Part shown: piece after piece, positions 31,976 to 41,364 of the stretch
Layout: each line of letters starts with the position of its first letter
Position numbering within the stretch: position 1 is the stretch's first letter
NCBI GenBank assembly: GCA_964418515.1
Contig: CAYQLK010000001.1
Location: 1 to 64,000 of the forward strand
Source: CAYQLK01 sp964418515
Lineage (GTDB): Bacteria; Patescibacteriota; Microgenomatia; CAYQLK01
Length of the DNA: 64,000 nucleotides
Direction of reading: 5' to 3'
Program-made: the position numbers and the translations under genes
The notes under the pieces: model-generated
Told to the model about the DNA's origin: nothing
Databases searched by the model: none
Seen by the model: the letters and a program-made list of their open reading frames with translations, nothing else

Positions 31976-33123
31976 AAGTAGTTATTATAATTCCAACTTA
32001 CAATGAGAAGGATAATATTGAGTATATCTATTCAGAAATTACTAAATACAGTCCAAAAGATATCGATCTTAAAATTCTTTTTGTTGATGACGAGTCACCA
32101 GATGGTACCGCAGAAGTTATAAAAACTTTACAGAAAAAAAACAAAAATATATTCCTTATTTCTGGTAAGAAAAACGGGTTGGGGGCTGCTTATGTTAGAG
32201 GGTTTGATTATGCGATTAAAGAGCTAAATGCCGAAGTCGTTTTTGAGATGGATGCTGATGGTTCTCATAAACCTCAATATGTATCCGCGATGGTATCAGC
32301 AATTAAGAATGGTGCAGATGTTGCAGTTGGTACAAGGTATATAAAAGGTGGCTCGATTCCTTCTGACTGGGGAATTCATCGTAAAATTCAATCCTCGTTA
32401 GGCAATATTGTTGCTAGAGTTATTTTGCTTGCTCCTCAGTTTCACGATATGACTACAGGATTTAGAGCAACAAAAACTGAATATCTCAAAAAAATTGATT
32501 ATCACAATCTATTTTCCAATCGTTTCTCGTATAAAATTCATTTATTTTATGCCCTCTACAAAAGTGGGGCAAAAATTAAAGAAGTCCCAATTGAGTTTAT
32601 TGACAGAGAAAAAGGACATTCCAAAATTCAAAAAAACGAGATAATTGATTCTCTACGAGTAGTAATTTTGGTCTCAATTAAATATCATTCAGAATTAATC
32701 AAGTTTTTAATAACAGGCGTTGTTGGTTATTTGGTCAACGCAATCACCTTATCAGTTGCAACAACTTTTTTTAGATCCGCCCACTCTGTGGACGGATTAT
32801 CTGGATTAATTCCTGCAATTAAAGATACCCCATTGTTTATGGCGACATTGCTTTCTGGTGAAATGTCGATTGTTACAATTTTTTTAATCAACAATTTTTG
32901 GACATTTAGATATCGAAAGGTTGAGGGGTCAATATTTGCCCGTTTTATTAAATTTAATATAACTGCACTTGGCTCTCCGTTAATCCAAATTTTAGTTATT
33001 AACACTCTCACTCCTTATTTTGGAATCCACAAGCAAATTTCTTTGGCTATCGGAGTTATTTTAGGGTTGGCTTTAAACTGGATTTTGAATACAAAAGTAA
33101 TCTGGCGAAAGAAATCTTCATAG
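31972..33123 (+). CDS. Polyprenyl-phosphate mannosyl/glucosyltransferase (GT2) fused to GtrA domain
   Basis: 383 residues, two parts. Residues 1-about 225 form a Dpm1-type GT2 domain (VVIIPTYNEKDNIEYI, VDDESPDGTAEV, EMDADGSHKP, the FRATKTEYL segment). Residues about 235-380 form a GtrA domain with four membrane helices (FLITGVVGYLVNAITLSVAT ... INNFWTFRYR ... LNWILNTKVIW). Such fusions make polyprenyl-phosphate-mannose or -glucose and help move it across the membrane. This would feed the GT-C enzymes that follow, which use lipid-linked sugar donors outside. ATGA overlap with gmd. Confidence 0.88.
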   Translation: MKVVIIIPTYNEKDNIEYIYSEITKYSPKDIDLKILFVDDESPDGTAEVIKTLQKKNKNIFLISGKKNGLGAAYVRGFDYAIKELNAEVVFEMDADGSHKPQYVSAMVSAIKNGADVAVGTRYIKGGSIPSDWGIHRKIQSSLGNIVARVILLAPQFHDMTTGFRATKTEYLKKIDYHNLFSNRFSYKIHLFYALYKSGAKIKEVPIEFIDREKGHSKIQKNEIIDSLRVVILVSIKYHSELIKFLITGVVGYLVNAITLSVATTFFRSAHSVDGLSGLIPAIKDTPLFMATLLSGEMSIVTIFLINNFWTFRYRKVEGSIFARFIKFNITALGSPLIQILVINTLTPYFGIHKQISLAIGVILGLALNWILNTKVIWRKKSS

Positions 33124-33137
33124 CTTAGGGTCGATAT

Positions 33138-34655
33138 ATGTTAAATAAATTATTGTCTCAATACCAGAAAAAATTTTTTTCGTATGCCAAAAATCAAAAG
33201 CTTGAATTTCTTTCCTTATTATTTTTGGTATTAATTGCGTCAATACTTAGACTCTGGAATATTGAAGGACATATGACATTTCTTGGCGATGAAGGAAGAG
33301 ATGCTTTAGTGTTGTTAAATATTTTTCAAGAGGGAAGACTTACTTTATTAGGTCCATCCGCCTCAGTCGGGGGTTTTTTTCTCGGACCAGCATATTATTA
33401 TCTAGTAATTCCTGGTTTTTTGCTTTTTGGGATGTCTCCAGTCGGAATGGCATTTGAGGTCGCCGTTCTTGGTTTTGCAACGGTAATTATTTTGTATTTA
33501 TTAATTAAAAAATATTTAGGATTTTTGCCTGCAATTCTTGCAACTTTACTTTATTCAGTGTCTCCAGTAGTGGTTATGTTTTCAAGATCAAGCTGGAATC
33601 CTAATATTTTACCGTTTTTGTCGTTATTAATATTTGTATTTTTGTTGTTGTCAAAAGAAAAAAATAAGATAGTTTTTAGTTTTGCAGTTGGAGCTATTTT
33701 TGGTTTAGCAATTCAATCACACTATTTAGGCTTAATACTTGCATTGCCTATCTTTATAATTACAACTATTTTTTCAATCAATAATATATCTAGATTAATA
33801 AAAATATATCTAATTACCTTCTCAGGCTTTTTATTCACATTTTCACCATACTTTTTGTTCGAATTAAGGCATGGATTTAAAAACACATCAACGATTATTG
33901 AATTTGTAACGAAACCATCCGGCGCAGTTGGCATTCGGGAATTTCAATTCGGCGATAATGCATTATCGGCAATTAGTCGTTTGTTTAGAGAAACATTATC
34001 AATAACCAATTCAGAGACCGCATTATTTGTTGGGCTGGCTACTTTGTTACTTGCAGTAATTTCTGTAGGATTTTTTAAATCCAAAAAAATTAGCAATTTT
34101 TATTTAGTCGTTATTATTTGGGCATTATCTGGAATTTTAGGTTTAGCATTTTATAATGGCGAGTTGTACAACTACTATTTTTCTTTTTTGTTTCCAGTGC
34201 CATTTTTATTACTTTCGCTAATCTTTTTTATCTTTAAAAACCAAAAAATTGTTTCCACAATATTAATTGTCTGTACATTTGCCCTTATTGCCTATCTTTT
34301 ACCAAAGAATATTATTTTTAAACAAGAATCAAATCAGTTAAAAACAGCTAAAAGTGTCTCAAATAAAGTACTAGAGTTGGCTGGAGGTAGACAATATAAT
34401 TTTGCTCTTATGGCGAGTGGTAACACGGATTACGCGTACCGGTTCTTTTTAGAAAAAAATAATTTCGCTCCCACACCCATCGAAAATCAAATAACCGATC
34501 AGCTAATTGTTGTATGTGAAGAAAAAGATTGTCGTTACAATCTAAGTCCAATGCCACAAATTTTATCTTTTGGTCCAAGGCAGCTTGATCAGGAGATTGA
34601 CTTTATTCCTGGTCACATTAAAATATTCCGTCTAATTCACGAGCCTAGTAAATAA
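33138..34655 (+). CDS. GT-C glycosyltransferase, family 39 (PMT/ArnT-like)
   Basis: 505 residues with about 11-12 membrane segments. The first outer loop has the acidic catalytic-type motif FLGDEGRDALVLL, where the Asp-Glu pair is typical of ArnT/PMT enzymes, followed by GPSASVGGFFLGPAYYYLVIP. A shorter outer C-terminal part (about 400-505) follows. These enzymes transfer a sugar from a polyprenyl-phosphate donor to a lipid, glycan or protein outside the membrane. Acceptor and sugar cannot be told from sequence. It follows the donor-making Dpm1-GtrA gene by 14 bases. Confidence 0.8.
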   Translation: MLNKLLSQYQKKFFSYAKNQKLEFLSLLFLVLIASILRLWNIEGHMTFLGDEGRDALVLLNIFQEGRLTLLGPSASVGGFFLGPAYYYLVIPGFLLFGMSPVGMAFEVAVLGFATVIILYLLIKKYLGFLPAILATLLYSVSPVVVMFSRSSWNPNILPFLSLLIFVFLLLSKEKNKIVFSFAVGAIFGLAIQSHYLGLILALPIFIITTIFSINNISRLIKIYLITFSGFLFTFSPYFLFELRHGFKNTSTIIEFVTKPSGAVGIREFQFGDNALSAISRLFRETLSITNSETALFVGLATLLLAVISVGFFKSKKISNFYLVVIIWALSGILGLAFYNGELYNYYFSFLFPVPFLLLSLIFFIFKNQKIVSTILIVCTFALIAYLLPKNIIFKQESNQLKTAKSVSNKVLELAGGRQYNFALMASGNTDYAYRFFLEKNNFAPTPIENQITDQLIVVCEEKDCRYNLSPMPQILSFGPRQLDQEIDFIPGHIKIFRLIHEPSK

Positions 34656-34668
34656 AAACGAATACAAG

Positions 34669-34674
34669 TAAAAT
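34669..34674 (+). promoter_or_regulatory. Possible internal -10 box in the glycan island
   Basis: TAAAAT at 34669-34674 would start transcription at the ATG at 34681. It is in the largest gap (25 bases) between genes of the island. Only a weak -35 (TAGTAA, 34646-34651) is present. Confidence 0.25.
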
Positions 34675-34680
34675 TAACCT

Positions 34681-35409
34681 ATGTCAGAAATATATTTATC
34701 GGTTGTTATTCCTACATACAACGAGTCGGAAAGAATAGCGTCTTCAATAAAATCAGTTCAAGAATACTTTGATTCAAAAAAAATATCAGGTGAAATCATT
34801 GTGTCAGATGATTTTTCCAAAGATAACACGGTACAGATTGTTCAAGACATAATCAAAAGTCAAAGTAATTTAAAAATTCTAAAATCATCAAAAAACTATT
34901 TTAAAGGATATCCGGTCAAAAAAGGGATGCTCGAAGCAAAAGGTAAATATATTATTTTTGCCGACGCAGATATGGCAACACCAATTACAGAAGCAGACAA
35001 ACTTATTCAAGCAATTAACAACGGGGCTGATATTGCAATAGGTTCAAGAATACAATCAACAGGAAAAGACTTGCGGGAATCACAACCTCTGTATAGAAGA
35101 GTATTAGGAAAAATATTTACCTTCATACGAGAATTTTTAGTTAGAGGGATTAAAGATTCACAAACTGGATTTAAAATGTTTAGCCATGATTCTGCAAAGG
35201 ATCTTTTTTCAAGACAGATAATAGAAAATATCATTTTTGATGTTGAAATCTTATATATGGCAAGGAAGTTAAAATATAAAGTTGCTGAAATACCTGTTGA
35301 ATGGAATTATGGTGGAGAAACAAGAATGCACGTTACTGCCAAAAACGCCATCATGACACTCGCTAGTCTTGCGAAAATTTGGCTCAAACACCACTGGATA
35401 AAAGCTTAA
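34681..35409 (+). CDS. GT2 glycosyltransferase, ALG5/dolichyl-phosphate glucosyltransferase-like
   Basis: 242 residues. GT-A fold with LSVVIPTYNESERIASSI, SDDFSKDNTV, the DxD-type FADADMATP and RRVLGKIFTFIREFLVRGIKDSQTGFKMF, which matches the DPG synthase (ALG5) group rather than the mannose (Dpm1) group. It lacks the membrane helices of full polyprenyl-phosphate glucosyltransferases. Probably makes a polyprenyl-phosphate sugar donor on the inner face of the membrane for nearby GT-C enzymes. Confidence 0.83.
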   Translation: MSEIYLSVVIPTYNESERIASSIKSVQEYFDSKKISGEIIVSDDFSKDNTVQIVQDIIKSQSNLKILKSSKNYFKGYPVKKGMLEAKGKYIIFADADMATPITEADKLIQAINNGADIAIGSRIQSTGKDLRESQPLYRRVLGKIFTFIREFLVRGIKDSQTGFKMFSHDSAKDLFSRQIIENIIFDVEILYMARKLKYKVAEIPVEWNYGGETRMHVTAKNAIMTLASLAKIWLKHHWIKA

Positions 35410-35416
35410 ACATTTT

Positions 35417-36517
35417 GTGAATCGTTCCAAATTAATATTATTGTTCATTTTTTTGGTATCAACAGTTACAACGGTTTATTCATATTCACTTACAGACCTC
35501 AACCTCACACTTTCACAAAATTCTTCTATTTTATCTTTTCAACATAGTTTACAAAATCTAGGTTTTTATCATCGTAATCTTTCAAGCATAATTTTCGTTT
35601 TACTTTTAGTTGTTTGGATTATTGTTTATTTGTTTTTAAATTCCAAAAAAAATTTAGCCGACATAAACAAAAAATCATTAATATTTGTATTAGTTTTTCC
35701 ATTAATTTTTTCGTATTCTGCTTTTCTTTCTTATGACATTTTTAATTACATTTTTGATTCAAAAATAATTACTCAATACGGAAGGAATCCATATAATTTT
35801 TCAGCTCTCGACTTCCCAAACGATCCTATGGTTCACTTTATGCGATGGACGCATAGAACGTATCCATACGGACCAATATGGCTAATTCCAGGAATAATAG
35901 TCACATTAATATCCACTAAAATACTTATACAGATATTTTTGTTCAAAATAATTGCGATAATATCAACAATTTTTGCGAGTAAGTTATTAAATTCAAAATC
36001 AGACAATAAAAACCTCTTATTTTTATTCAATCCGTTAATAATTACTGAGGTATTAATCGGAAACCACAATGACATTTATGTAGCCTTAGCGTTAATTATT
36101 AGTGCTGTTTATGTTGCAAATGCAAAAATCGGTTATTTATCCTTAATTATTGGTGGGCTTATTAAATACGCGAACTTTTTTATGATACCTTCATTAACTA
36201 TTAAAAAATTTATCCCAAAATATTTTTCAAGTTCATTATTATTTTTAACCTTACTCTCAATTTTTATTGCCTCCATTAGAACAGAGTTTCAAATTTGGTA
36301 CATAATTTGGGTCCTTCCACTTGCCTATATTTTTCCAAGGGGTCACTTTATAAGAAATTGTATTATTTTAATCAGCATACTATTACCTTTTTCCCATATT
36401 CCATATATACAATCTGGTTCGTATGAAGGATTGTCATTCTATCTGAAATATATAATTATCATATCTAGTCTTCCTTTAAGCTTTATACTATACAAATGGC
36501 ATCGAAAATTATTATGA
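35417..36517 (+). CDS. Polytopic GT-C glycosyltransferase (MptB/GT87-like)
   Basis: 366 residues, GTG start, about 9-10 membrane segments. The outer loop motif AFLSYDIFNYIFDSKIITQY with conserved Asp, then YGRNPYNFSALDFPNDP, HRTYPYGPIWL and FNPLIITEVLIGNHNDIYV, is the pattern of bacterial polyprenyl-phosphate-mannose-dependent mannosyltransferases and related GT87 proteins. Probably adds a sugar to a surface glycan from a lipid-linked donor. ATGA overlap with the next gene. Confidence 0.7.
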   Translation: MNRSKLILLFIFLVSTVTTVYSYSLTDLNLTLSQNSSILSFQHSLQNLGFYHRNLSSIIFVLLLVVWIIVYLFLNSKKNLADINKKSLIFVLVFPLIFSYSAFLSYDIFNYIFDSKIITQYGRNPYNFSALDFPNDPMVHFMRWTHRTYPYGPIWLIPGIIVTLISTKILIQIFLFKIIAIISTIFASKLLNSKSDNKNLLFLFNPLIITEVLIGNHNDIYVALALIISAVYVANAKIGYLSLIIGGLIKYANFFMIPSLTIKKFIPKYFSSSLLFLTLLSIFIASIRTEFQIWYIIWVLPLAYIFPRGHFIRNCIILISILLPFSHIPYIQSGSYEGLSFYLKYIIIISSLPLSFILYKWHRKLL

Positions 36518-38013
36518 AAATAAATAAAGTAATTCCTCTTAATCACTTATTCATACTATTTGGGATTATCATTATCTATTTAATAATCAATATTGTTTTC
36601 ATTAATAAGACTCCAATTTTTACAGATGAGGCAATCTATGTACGATGGGCTCAAATTGCGGCCAATGATGCATCTTTAAGATACATTTCGCTACTTGATG
36701 GTAAGCAGCCGTTATTTATTTGGATAGCCATGATTCCAGTTAAGATATTAAATGACTCCTTACTGGCAGTAAGATTACTATCAGTACTTTATGGTTTAGT
36801 TTCAATCTTTGGAATATATTTTTTAGGCAGAGTTCTAAAAAATTCGCTTACAGGATTAATTGCTGCAAGCTTGTTTTTATCCAGTCCATTCTTTTTTGTA
36901 TATAACCGATTAGCAATATACGAGAGTTTAATCTCAATGATAAGCGTCTATAGCGTATTATTTACCGTGCTTTTAGTAAAAAAACCAAGAGTTGACTTGT
37001 CAGTTTTATTAGGTTTCACAATCGGCCTTGGACTTTTGACTAAGTCTTCTGCAAACTTTTTTATATATTTGCTTCCGTTTAGTTTGTTACTTCAAATTAG
37101 AAACAAAATTAGTTTTAATAAAACCACAATTTTTAAGCTGGTTGCATTATTTTTATTTTCAACCTTTATTGCTTATTCAATGTTTAATTCGCTAAGGCTT
37201 TTCCCGTTATTCAATATGATAGATGAGAAAAATCATACCTTTATTCTCACGAACAAGGAATTTATTCAAAACCCATTCTACTTAGTTTTTGGTAATATAC
37301 CAGCCTTGATTAGCTGGATGTTTCAATACTTAACCCCAATTCCATTTTTTCTATTTATTTTGTCTGCTATCTATTACGGATTCAAGCTAAACTATAAAAT
37401 AATTTTCTTATTTATTTGGGTAATGGTGCCTTTTTTTACTACTGCTTTTTTTGGAAAAATAATTTATCCAAGGTATCTACTCTATTTGGTTCCAATAATT
37501 TTTGTTGTTAGTTCGTATTTTATTGTCGAAAAAATTGAAAAAATTAAATCACTAAAATTAAAACTTTTTACAATTTCAATTATTTTAATTGGGCCAATAT
37601 TGGGGATATTGTCAATTATGATTAATCCAACAAACTCCATTGTACCTGAAAACGATAAAAATCAACTATTCAATGATTGGCCAGCAGGTGGTGGGATAGA
37701 GGAGGCTGTTGAAATTATTAACAAGGCATCTCTAACTGAAAAGGTTTTTGTCGGAACCGAAGGAACATTTGGCCTTCTACCTTATGCGTTAGAAATTGAA
37801 TTGGTTAAAAATCCAAATGTTGAAATAAGAGGATACTACCCTGTAAAAACCATACCCGTCGAAGTGTTAGAAAAATCAAAAATCCAGAAAACATTTTTTA
37901 TCTATAACCTAACACAGGACGAAGAATTATTTAAAAATCAAAATATATTGGAATTGGGCAAGTATGCAAAGGGTAATTCAAATACCTATTTAAGAATTTT
38001 CGAAGTCAAATAA
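36514..38013 (+). CDS. GT-C glycosyltransferase, family 39 (PMT-like)
   Basis: 499 residues from the ATG at 36514, which forms an ATGA overlap with the upstream stop; an ATG 18 bases earlier is in frame and cannot be excluded. About 10-11 membrane segments, with IFTDEAIYVRWAQI (Asp-Glu catalytic pair) and LLDGKQPLFIWI in the first outer loop, a classic ArnT/PMT layout. A soluble outer domain covers about 380-499. Donor probably polyprenyl-phosphate sugar. Confidence 0.8.
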   Translation: MKINKVIPLNHLFILFGIIIIYLIINIVFINKTPIFTDEAIYVRWAQIAANDASLRYISLLDGKQPLFIWIAMIPVKILNDSLLAVRLLSVLYGLVSIFGIYFLGRVLKNSLTGLIAASLFLSSPFFFVYNRLAIYESLISMISVYSVLFTVLLVKKPRVDLSVLLGFTIGLGLLTKSSANFFIYLLPFSLLLQIRNKISFNKTTIFKLVALFLFSTFIAYSMFNSLRLFPLFNMIDEKNHTFILTNKEFIQNPFYLVFGNIPALISWMFQYLTPIPFFLFILSAIYYGFKLNYKIIFLFIWVMVPFFTTAFFGKIIYPRYLLYLVPIIFVVSSYFIVEKIEKIKSLKLKLFTISIILIGPILGILSIMINPTNSIVPENDKNQLFNDWPAGGGIEEAVEIINKASLTEKVFVGTEGTFGLLPYALEIELVKNPNVEIRGYYPVKTIPVEVLEKSKIQKTFFIYNLTQDEELFKNQNILELGKYAKGNSNTYLRIFEVK

Positions 38014-38014
38014 C

Positions 38015-39649
38015 ATGCTCATAAAGGCGTTTAATAAAAATCGCGAAATAATTTGTGGTTTTTTATTTATTCTATTTATTAATATTTTATTTAGTTGGCC
38101 ATTGTTGAGTGCTGGTTTTTTTAACACCGATGATGGAAATTTAATGTTAATTAGGGCTGGTGCATTTTTTAAAAGCTTTTCAGATTTTCATATTCCTGTC
38201 CGAATTGCAGATAACTTAAATTATGGTTATGGATATCCAATATTTAATTTTTTTTATCCGGGCTTTTTTTATTTAAGCGAGTTTTTTCATTTACTTGGAT
38301 TTGGATTACAAGCCTCGGTAAAAATATCAATTTTTACTCTTGGGCTAATTGGATCTGTTGGTATTTATCTACTTTCAAGCAAATTTTCAAAAAATTCGCT
38401 TATTTCAATAACTGTCACAACGTTTTATATATTTGCTCCATACAAAATAATTGATCTTTATAAAAGGGGATCGTTTGGAGAAATTTTTGTTTTTGCTTTT
38501 GTTCCATTTATCACTTTAGGAATAATCGGCTATTTGCAAAACAAAAGAAAACTATCTTTTGTTTCATCTGTTGTTGCTTCTGTGATGGTAATTATTGGTC
38601 ATAATACTTTGGCATTAATTCTTCTTCCGGCTGCATATTTAGCTGGATTTATTTTTACAAATTGGTCATACAAAAATATTTTAGCTTTAATTAAGATATT
38701 TTTGCTTTCTTTATTAGTCTCAGCAAGTTTTTGGGTACCTGCTCTATTTGAGAGAATTTATACTTTACAGCCGCAAATATTGATTGCTCGTTACGTGGAA
38801 CATTATCCTGATGTGTTCAGTTTGCTAATTGATCTACCATTTATTACCCATATTTCTAGTTCTGGTGAAAAATCATATCCAATATCAACAGTCGCAATAA
38901 TATTTTCCTTGTTAGGATTAATTATTTTCTTTTTAGATCATCACAATAAAAACTGGAGAATAAAATTTTTGTCAGCATTCAGCTTATTTTGTATTTCAAT
39001 TTTTTTCATTACTCCAATTTCAGCAAAAATTTGGGAAATATTTAGTATTGACAAATTAGTTCAGTTTCCGTGGAGATTTTTGTCACTAACTACCTTCTCA
39101 AGCACGTTAATTCTTATTTTGGTTTTAACTTATTTTAAAAAGATTACAAATATATATTTAATACTAATAATTGGTCTTACAATCTTTTTATATTTTCCAC
39201 AAATTCAAGTAGAAAAAAATAACTATCCAGACGAATACTATCTAACTAATGATTCAACAACAGTAAATCAGTCAGAATTATCAACGATTTGGTTTAATAA
39301 GGAATTAAAATCAAGACCAAATAGTTTAATTACATCACCTCAATCAGTAATAGTTGAGAATCTAAGTCAGAAAACTCAATTAATTTCATTTACCATAGTC
39401 TCTGATGATGCCGCTTTTATAACGGTCAATAAAATGTATTATCCAGGATGGAAGTTATTTATAAATGGAAGCGAATCTGAAATTAATTATCAAACCGATG
39501 GATTAATTAATTTCAAAATAATAAATGGCAGAAGTGATGTCAAACTTGAGTTTGTTGATACAAAAGTAAGAACGGTTTCAAATGTTTTAAGTATTCTTGG
39601 ATGTTTATTAATAATTGTCTATTTCATTAAACTTCAAAAAAAACGATGA
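38015..39649 (+). CDS. PTPS-related polytopic membrane protein (GT-C-like) with outer C-terminal module
   Basis: 544 residues, about 11 membrane segments. The start SWPLLSAGFFNTDDGNLMLIRAGAF and NLNYGYGYPIFNFFYPGFFYLSEFF match the group annotated as 6-pyruvoyl-tetrahydropterin synthase-related membrane proteins, which are GT-C-like and unrelated to the enzyme in mechanism. The C-terminal outer segment (about 440-515) contains YYPGWKLFINGSESEINYQ, a module shared with the next gene and with the gene at 45291. Ends in one last membrane helix. Likely glycosyltransferase; substrate unknown. Confidence 0.68.
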   Translation: MLIKAFNKNREIICGFLFILFINILFSWPLLSAGFFNTDDGNLMLIRAGAFFKSFSDFHIPVRIADNLNYGYGYPIFNFFYPGFFYLSEFFHLLGFGLQASVKISIFTLGLIGSVGIYLLSSKFSKNSLISITVTTFYIFAPYKIIDLYKRGSFGEIFVFAFVPFITLGIIGYLQNKRKLSFVSSVVASVMVIIGHNTLALILLPAAYLAGFIFTNWSYKNILALIKIFLLSLLVSASFWVPALFERIYTLQPQILIARYVEHYPDVFSLLIDLPFITHISSSGEKSYPISTVAIIFSLLGLIIFFLDHHNKNWRIKFLSAFSLFCISIFFITPISAKIWEIFSIDKLVQFPWRFLSLTTFSSTLILILVLTYFKKITNIYLILIIGLTIFLYFPQIQVEKNNYPDEYYLTNDSTTVNQSELSTIWFNKELKSRPNSLITSPQSVIVENLSQKTQLISFTIVSDDAAFITVNKMYYPGWKLFINGSESEINYQTDGLINFKIINGRSDVKLEFVDTKVRTVSNVLSILGCLLIIVYFIKLQKKR

Positions 39650-41364
39650 AAAAAATTATTATTTTAATTCCATTAGTTGCGTTAATTTATGTTAGTTATT
39701 CAATACTAAATAATCAGTTTTTTAGTGTTCATGATGACCAGCAAGTTGCTCGAATTTATTTACTTACAGAAGCCTTAAAATCTGGACAATTTCCAGTTAG
39801 GTGGGTTAATCATTTAGGATTTGGCTTTGGATATCCTTTATTTATTTTTTACCCGCCATTAATTTATTACATCGGTTCATTATTTTATTTAATGGGGGCA
39901 TCCTTAATTCTGTCAGTAAAACTAATAATTTTTATCTCGTTTGTAGGCTCAATGGCTTCGATGTATTTTTTATTAAATAAGTTTTATTCAAAAAATATAT
40001 CAGCAATCTGTTCATCGTTTTATGTATTAACCAGCTATAGGGCGCTAGATGTGTACGTAAGGGGTGCATTATCAGAAGCATTTTCCTTTGTATTTTTACC
40101 TATAATTTTATTAAATATTTATAATATTTTTGATAAAAAATCTAAAAATCTAATAAAAAGTTTTGTATTTTTATCTCTAGCTTTTGCGGGGCTTATTCTT
40201 ACGCACACGCTTACAGCACTTGGATTTTTATTAATTATATTGGTCTGGGTTTTTGTCCTTTATATACAAACACGTTCGATTAGAAAAATAGTTATAACAG
40301 TAGCTTCACTTGGACTTGGAGGAGGACTTTCCGCTTTTTCATCTATCCCATCCGTCATTGAAAAAAAATTTACGCTCGTTGACGGAATACTTCTTACTGA
40401 ACTAGCTGACTATAGAATTCATTTTGTATATATTCGGCAACTTTGGGACTCTGCTTGGGGGTACGGAGGTTCGTTACCTGAATTAAACGATGGAATGTCG
40501 TTTGAAGTTGGAAAAGTATTATTAATTGGAATAATAGTGAGCCTTGGAATTATTACTTTCAATGTAATAAAAAATAAAAAAATAGTTTTTAATCAGCTAC
40601 TTCCATTGTTTATTTTGCTGCCATTATTTATGACACTAAAATATTCCAAACCTATTTGGTTAGCATTACAACCTATAGCTTACTTGCAATTTCCATGGAG
40701 ATTTTTAACCTTTGTAACCTTATTTGCACCATTTGTTTTCGCATTTTTAAGCAATCAAATTAGTAAAAAAAATAAAAAATATTCTTATTTATTTTTAGCG
40801 ATTGTATATGTAATAACAATTTTTGAGTTATTTGGTAGGTTTTCTCCAGAGTCATTTAAGCAGTTTTCTGATTCTGATTATTTAACAAAACAAAGACTTG
40901 ATTGGGCGACCAGCAGGTCTTCGTTTGAATATATTCCAAGAGGAGTTGCAACCAAAGTCTCTAAAGATTTTACAACCATTCCTGATATTAATGAAATTGA
41001 CTTACCTCGAAGCCAATTCGAAATACTTGAAGGCGAAGGAATTATAGAAAATATAGAGTTTAAGCCAGGAAATCAAAAATACCGAGCAGTCCTTTCGACT
41101 GATGGAAAAGTTCAATTCAACACATTTGATTTTCCTGGATGGCAAGTCAAGATAAATGGTCAAAAAACAAAAGTAGATAATACTAATCGGCTAAAGTTAA
41201 TAACAGTGTTGATTCCTCAAGGGGAATCCATTATTGAACTTAATTTTTCCCGTACTCCAATCAGGTTAATTAGTGAGATAATTAGCCTTGTTAGTCTAAT
41301 AATAATTATTTGTCTATTATTTCTTAAAAAAATCAACAATGTCAGACTTAGATTCATCAATTGA
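39646..41364 (+). CDS. PTPS-related polytopic membrane protein (GT-C-like), paralogue of the preceding gene
   Basis: 572 residues. Same layout as its neighbour: first outer loop FFSVHDDQQVARIYLLTEAL and NHLGFGFGYPLFIFYPPLIYY, about 11 membrane segments, then an outer domain with FDFPGWQVKINGQKTKVDN and VLIPQGESIIELNFSRTPIRL before the last helix. ATGA overlap with the previous gene. The two probably arose by duplication but are now quite divergent. Confidence 0.68.
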   Translation: MKKIIILIPLVALIYVSYSILNNQFFSVHDDQQVARIYLLTEALKSGQFPVRWVNHLGFGFGYPLFIFYPPLIYYIGSLFYLMGASLILSVKLIIFISFVGSMASMYFLLNKFYSKNISAICSSFYVLTSYRALDVYVRGALSEAFSFVFLPIILLNIYNIFDKKSKNLIKSFVFLSLAFAGLILTHTLTALGFLLIILVWVFVLYIQTRSIRKIVITVASLGLGGGLSAFSSIPSVIEKKFTLVDGILLTELADYRIHFVYIRQLWDSAWGYGGSLPELNDGMSFEVGKVLLIGIIVSLGIITFNVIKNKKIVFNQLLPLFILLPLFMTLKYSKPIWLALQPIAYLQFPWRFLTFVTLFAPFVFAFLSNQISKKNKKYSYLFLAIVYVITIFELFGRFSPESFKQFSDSDYLTKQRLDWATSRSSFEYIPRGVATKVSKDFTTIPDINEIDLPRSQFEILEGEGIIENIEFKPGNQKYRAVLSTDGKVQFNTFDFPGWQVKINGQKTKVDNTNRLKLITVLIPQGESIIELNFSRTPIRLISEIISLVSLIIIICLLFLKKINNVRLRFIN

